A stretch of DNA of 7,718 nucleotides from Actinomycetes bacterium (lineage in GTDB: Bacteria; Actinomycetota; Actinomycetes; Propionibacteriales; Propionibacteriaceae): the NCBI GenBank assembly GCA_023432725.1, contig JAEYUH010000277.1:1-7718 (forward strand). The letters run 5' to 3'. The notes beneath the pieces are model-generated. The model saw only the letters and a list, made by a program, of their open reading frames with translations, searched no databases and was not told the origin of the DNA. Every line of letters starts with the position of its first letter. The first letter of the stretch is position 1. A program made the translations under genes and the position numbers. Positions 5,457 to 7,718 of the stretch are shown piece after piece.

Positions 5457-5806
5457 GATGCGGTGCCTTCCGTGGGGTGTTCGGTGGCGTTGAGGTCGGC
5501 GAGGACGGCGTCCAGCCGGCTGTAGCGTTCCTCGGCCTGCCGGCGGTAGCGCTCGATCCAGCCGGTCATCAGGTCGAAGACCTGCGCCTCGAGGTGAACC
5601 GGTCGGGTCTGCGCCCGCCGTGCCTTGGTGACCAGGCCGGCGTCCTCCAGCACCTTCACGTGCTTGGAGACGGCCTGGACGCTGATCGCGTACGGCTCGG
5701 CCAGTTCGCCCACCGTCGCGTCGCCCAAGGTGAGCCGGGCCACCAGGTCGCGGCGGGTCGGGTCGGAGAGGGCTGCGAAGACGCGGGAGAGCTGGTCGGT
5801 GTCCAT
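5453..5806 (-). CDS. ArsR/SmtB-family winged-helix transcriptional repressor
   Basis: This 117-aa protein has the family opening VFAALSDPTRRDLVARL (9-25) and a winged helix-turn-helix at about 32-58 (VGELAEPYAISVQAVSKHVKVLEDAGLV), then the beta wing (about 60-72) and a long C-terminal helix with WIERYRRQAEERYSRLD. It has no cysteine, so thiol-based arsenic or cadmium sensing is excluded; it belongs with the ArsR proteins that are coupled to SRPBCC genes. I chose the ATG at 5806 because GAGGAAGG (5816-5809) precedes it; the TTG at 5818 would add only four residues and overlaps the operator. It likely represses its own operon through the two inverted repeats at 5815-5830 and 5861-5876, and possibly the divergent SDR gene. 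Confidence 0.95.
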   Translation of the reverse strand: MDTDQLSRVFAALSDPTRRDLVARLTLGDATVGELAEPYAISVQAVSKHVKVLEDAGLVTKARRAQTRPVHLEAQVFDLMTGWIERYRRQAEERYSRLDAVLADLNATEHPTEGTAS

Positions 5807-5814
5807 GACCTTCC

Positions 5815-5830
5815 TCAACTGTTCGGTTGA
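5815..5830. promoter_or_regulatory. Proximal ArsR operator candidate
   Basis: TCAACTGTTCGGTTGA has arms matching at 5 of 6 positions. It covers the predicted arsR transcription start and touches the Shine-Dalgarno. It shares 14 of 16 bases with the distal site. A further TAACC follows directly (5831-5835), giving a third half-site. Confidence 0.6.
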
Positions 5831-5835
5831 TAACC

Positions 5836-5864
5836 ACGCTACGTCTCGACTGGCTCTTAGTCAA
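5836..5864 (-). promoter_or_regulatory. arsR promoter (-35 TTGACT, 17 bp, -10 TAGCGT)
   Basis: On the minus strand TTGACT (5864-5859) and TAGCGT (5841-5836) are separated by exactly 17 bp. This is the best sigma70/SigA-type promoter in the window. The start point would fall near 5829, inside the proximal inverted repeat, about 23 nt before ATG 5806. Confidence 0.7.
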
Positions 5865-5876
5865 CCGTTTGGTTGA
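5861..5876. promoter_or_regulatory. Distal ArsR operator candidate
   Basis: TCAACCGTTTGGTTGA has perfect 6-bp arms around a 4-bp centre. It overlaps the arsR -35 hexamer, and its centre lies 46 bp from that of the proximal site. Because it sits in the divergent intergenic region, it might also act on the SDR gene. Confidence 0.65.
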
Positions 5877-5910
5877 GAACATCGTGCAGACCGCCCGGAC
5901 GGACGGCACA

Positions 5911-5946
5911 ATGGCGGCCATGACAACGAAGCGGACGAGACGGTGA
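5911..5946 (+). other. Possible short upstream ORF overlapping the SDR start
   Basis: ATG at 5911 (or in-frame ATG at 5920) opens an 11- or 8-codon frame (MAAMTTKRTRR) whose TGA overlaps the SDR GTG as GTGA. A weak -10-like CACAAT (5907-5912) lies 7 nt before ATG 5920. It could be a coupling leader peptide or chance; no strong ribosome binding site precedes it. Confidence 0.25.
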
Positions 5947-6746
5947 GCCGGGGGACGCCCCTGGCCGGGGCGCGCATCCTGATCACCGGCGGCACCCGGG
6001 GGATCGGACGCCTGATGGCCCAGGAAGCGGCCAGGCGCGGCGCCGAGGTGCTCCTGTGGGCGCGCGACCCCGAGGCCGGCGAGCGGGTCCGCGCCGAACT
6101 CGGCCCGGCGGCGAGCTTCCGGGCGGTCGATGTGACCGACGAGGACGCGGTCGCTCAGGCGGTCGCGGCGGCAGGAACCGTCGACATCGTGGTGAACAAC
6201 GCCGGCGTGGTCTCAGGCAAGCCGTTCACCGAGCTCACCGAGGCCGACATCCGCCGCACCTTCGAGGTGAACACGCTGGCCCAGTACCGGGTCAGCCGCG
6301 CCTTCCTGCCCGCCATGCTGGCCAGGAACCGGGGCCACCTCGTGCACGTGGCGAGCGCCGCGGGCCTGCTCGGCACCGCCCGGATGACCGACTACGCGGG
6401 CAGCAAACACGCTGTGGTCGGCTTCAACGAGGCGCTGCGCGCCGAGTTGCGGGCCCAGCGCTCCCAGGTGAAGACCCTTGTCGTGTGCCCGTTCTACATC
6501 GACACCGGAATGTTCGAAGGGGTGCGGACGCCGGTGCCGTGGCTGTTGCCGATCCTGGACGAGGCCGACGTGGCGCGCCGGGTGCTGGACGCCATTGAGC
6601 GCGGCCGGCCGCGGCTGGTGCTGCCGCCGGCGATCCACCTGCTGCCGGTCGCGCGGGTGCTTCCGGTCCGTGCCTTCGACGCGCTGGTCGACCTGCTCGG
6701 GGTCAACCAGGCGATGGACGGCTTCACCGGTCGACCCGGCCGCTGA
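5943..6746 (+). CDS. Short-chain dehydrogenase/reductase, SDR16C (RDH10/17beta-HSD11)-like
   Basis: This classical SDR of 267 aa has the cofactor motif TGGTRGIG (15-22), where the Thr-Arg is consistent with either NAD or NADP; DV (63-64) contacting adenine; NNAG (85-88); the active-site N110; S138; and YAGSK with Y151 and K155. All four catalytic residues are present. The segment CPFYIDTGMFEGV (182-194) followed by PWLLPIL (199-205) is characteristic of the SDR16C branch, which acts on retinoid, steroid or other lipophilic alcohols and ketones. The C-terminal part has hydrophobic stretches (about 225-255) that may give membrane association, as in that branch. The start is GTG 5943 with only a loose GGACGAG upstream. 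It is divergent from arsR and convergent with the second SRPBCC gene. The substrate is unknown. Confidence 0.92.
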   Translation: MSRGTPLAGARILITGGTRGIGRLMAQEAARRGAEVLLWARDPEAGERVRAELGPAASFRAVDVTDEDAVAQAVAAAGTVDIVVNNAGVVSGKPFTELTEADIRRTFEVNTLAQYRVSRAFLPAMLARNRGHLVHVASAAGLLGTARMTDYAGSKHAVVGFNEALRAELRAQRSQVKTLVVCPFYIDTGMFEGVRTPVPWLLPILDEADVARRVLDAIERGRPRLVLPPAIHLLPVARVLPVRAFDALVDLLGVNQAMDGFTGRPGR

Positions 6747-6762
6747 GCCTGTGCGCTCAGCG
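6741..6762. terminator. Bidirectional terminator-like hairpin containing both stop codons
   Basis: CGCTGAGC (6741-6748) and GCTCAGCG (6755-6762) form a perfect 8-bp stem with a 6-nt loop. The SDR stop TGA (6744-6746) is in the left arm, and the stop of the opposing SRPBCC gene (6759-6757) sits at the mirror position in the right arm. The gap between the two genes is only 10 bp, so this is the only place for a shared terminator. No U-tract is present. Confidence 0.55.
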
Positions 6763-7188
6763 CGGGAGCACCGTGGCCAGTCGGGCCAGGTCGTCGCGCA
6801 GCCCGCGGCGGAAGGCGAACCACAGCACGGGCTCGAGCAGCCGGGCCATGCCCTTGACCCGGACGACCAGCCGGGCCGTGACGCGGCAGCCGTTGGGCAG
6901 GGGATCGACCCGGTAGCTGCCGCCGCCGTGCCAGGGCTCGCCGTCAAGTTCCCACGCCACGAAGCGTTCCTGCGGCGAGAAGTCGGTGATCGTCCAGCGC
7001 ATGGTGAGGCCGCGTCCGTTCAGCTCGACGTCGGTCGCGCCGGCCGCGCCCAGCTCAGGGCCGTCCACCCCGACATAGGCGGAGCCAACGATCGAGCTGC
7101 GCCAGGCGACCTCGTTGCGCACGTCGGACAGGAAGGCGAACACGTCGTCGGCGCTTCGATCCAGCGTGACGGTGTGCGAAGTATGCAT
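6757..7188 (-). CDS. SRPBCC family protein (polyketide cyclase/dehydrase-like)
   Basis: This 143-aa protein has the START-like helix-grip pattern. It opens SHTVTLDRSADDVFAFLSDVRNEVAWRSSI (4-33), matching the usual 'v.ra..vF.flsD......W...' of the polyketide_cyc2 group. Strands with MRWTITDFSPQERFVAWEL (63-81), GSYRVDPLPNGCRVTARLVV (89-108) and a C-terminal helix 'RRGLRDDLARLATVL' (127-141) complete the fold. It likely binds a hydrophobic small molecule, or is a catalytically silent carrier; nothing in the sequence identifies the ligand. It is distinct from the AHSA1-like protein at 4971-5456. ATG 7188 lies 11 nt after the stop of the alpha/beta-hydrolase-fold gene, so the two are probably one operon. 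The Shine-Dalgarno is weak. It is convergent with the SDR gene. Confidence 0.9.
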   Translation of the reverse strand: MHTSHTVTLDRSADDVFAFLSDVRNEVAWRSSIVGSAYVGVDGPELGAAGATDVELNGRGLTMRWTITDFSPQERFVAWELDGEPWHGGGSYRVDPLPNGCRVTARLVVRVKGMARLLEPVLWFAFRRGLRDDLARLATVLPR

Positions 7189-7199
7189 CTGTCGTCTGC

Positions 7200-7718
7200 T
7201 CAGTCGAGGAACTCGATCAGCGCCCGGTTGTAGGCCTCGGGGTTCTCAAGGCTCGGGTGGGCGCCGCCCGGGATCACCGCGAGCCGGCCGTGCGGCAGCT
7301 TCTCCGCGAGCGCCTTGGCCGACGCCTGGCCGGCCGCGTCCGACTGCCCTACCACGACGAGGGTGGGCGCGGTGATCGACTCCAGCCGGGAGGAGAAGTC
7401 GGCCTCGGCCATCACCTCCAGCGCCCGCACCAGGTCGTCCTTGGTGAGGCCCGTCTGCTCCAGCCCGCGGACGGGCAGCATCCGCAGCGCTGCCTTCTGC
7501 ACCCGCAACGCCAGCTTGCCGGGCAGCACCAGGGCGCCGGAGACGACCAGCCGTCCGATCCGGTCGGGGTTGTCGGCGGCCGCCTGCAGCGCGACCATCG
7601 CTCCCAGCTGGTGGGCGACGACGTGCGCCACCGCGTAGCCGGACCGGTCGAGGACGCCGATCAGCTCGGCGCTGGCGGTCTTGAGCGACAACTCGGCCCG
7701 CTTGCCCGGACGGAGGCC
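7200..7718 (-). CDS. Alpha/beta-hydrolase-fold protein, partial (N-terminus beyond window), Gln at nucleophile position
   Basis: The 172 visible residues are the C-terminal two thirds of an alpha/beta hydrolase fold. The nucleophile-elbow segment reads VVAHQLGAMVALQAAADNP, in which the expected G-x-S-x-G serine (or Asp/Cys) is Gln (codon 7610-7608). The other triad members look present: Asp in LVVVGQSDAAG (codon 7340-7338) and His in PGGAHPSLENPE (codon 7259-7257). The cap region between is short (about 50 residues). With Gln in place of the nucleophile, ordinary ester hydrolysis is unlikely; it could be a non-catalytic binder, a cofactor-free oxygenase-like member, or a lyase. The frame stays open to the window edge, so the apparent TTG at 7691 is not the true start. 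Probably cotranscribed with the downstream SRPBCC gene. Confidence 0.88.
   Translation of the reverse strand, partial: GLRPGKRAELSLKTASAELIGVLDRSGYAVAHVVAHQLGAMVALQAAADNPDRIGRLVVSGALVLPGKLALRVQKAALRMLPVRGLEQTGLTKDDLVRALEVMAEADFSSRLESITAPTLVVVGQSDAAGQASAKALAEKLPHGRLAVIPGGAHPSLENPEAYNRALIEFLD

Noticed and set aside
5457..5921. N-terminal extension of the AHSA1-like protein upstream to 5921
   Set aside because: The extension runs out of frame through arsR and its promoter; the ATGA overlap gives the real start.

Overview
The window is very GC-rich (roughly 70% by eye). It uses many GTG starts and carries several gene families typical of high-GC Gram-positive bacteria: a LytR_C membrane protein, a conserved 97-aa actinobacterial protein and a Corynebacterium-type aspartate kinase. 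I read it as chromosomal DNA of an actinomycete. Genus cannot be fixed from the sequence alone. I see no phage genes, insertion sequences, CRISPR array, rRNA or tRNA.

Layout. On the minus strand at the left edge is a partial LytR C-terminal-domain protein (1-329), preceded by a small conserved gene (364-657) with a leaderless-type promoter, and upstream of that the aspartate kinase gene ask/lysC (833-2098). Ask carries an internal ATG with its own strong Shine-Dalgarno at 1351, as expected for an alpha/beta nested gene. Divergent from ask, on the plus strand, are a proline-rich two-helix membrane protein (2276-2701) and a Gfo/Idh/MocA oxidoreductase (2698-3663) overlapping by 4 bp. A 21-bp tandem repeat array fills the gap to the convergent RarD-type DMT permease (3773-4729, minus).

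Further right is an autoregulated-looking arsR-SRPBCC operon on the minus strand (5806-4971). It has a clear -35/-10 promoter flanked by two copies of a 16-bp inverted repeat, and it ends in a large hairpin (4902-4958). Divergent from it is an SDR16C-like short-chain dehydrogenase (5943-6746). This gene meets a second SRPBCC protein (6757-7188, minus) tail to tail, at a hairpin whose two arms contain the two stop codons. That SRPBCC gene follows a partial alpha/beta-hydrolase-fold gene (7200 to beyond 7718) in which glutamine sits where the nucleophile is expected.

How the genes fit together. Ask starts the aspartate-family amino-acid pathway and stands without asd. The other genes look like separate housekeeping or small-molecule modules. 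I see no obviously new multi-gene system. The most interesting signals are regulatory or structural: the nested ask start, the dual ArsR operators, the alternating 21-bp array, the stop-codon hairpin, the two leaderless promoters, and the altered nucleophile elbow.
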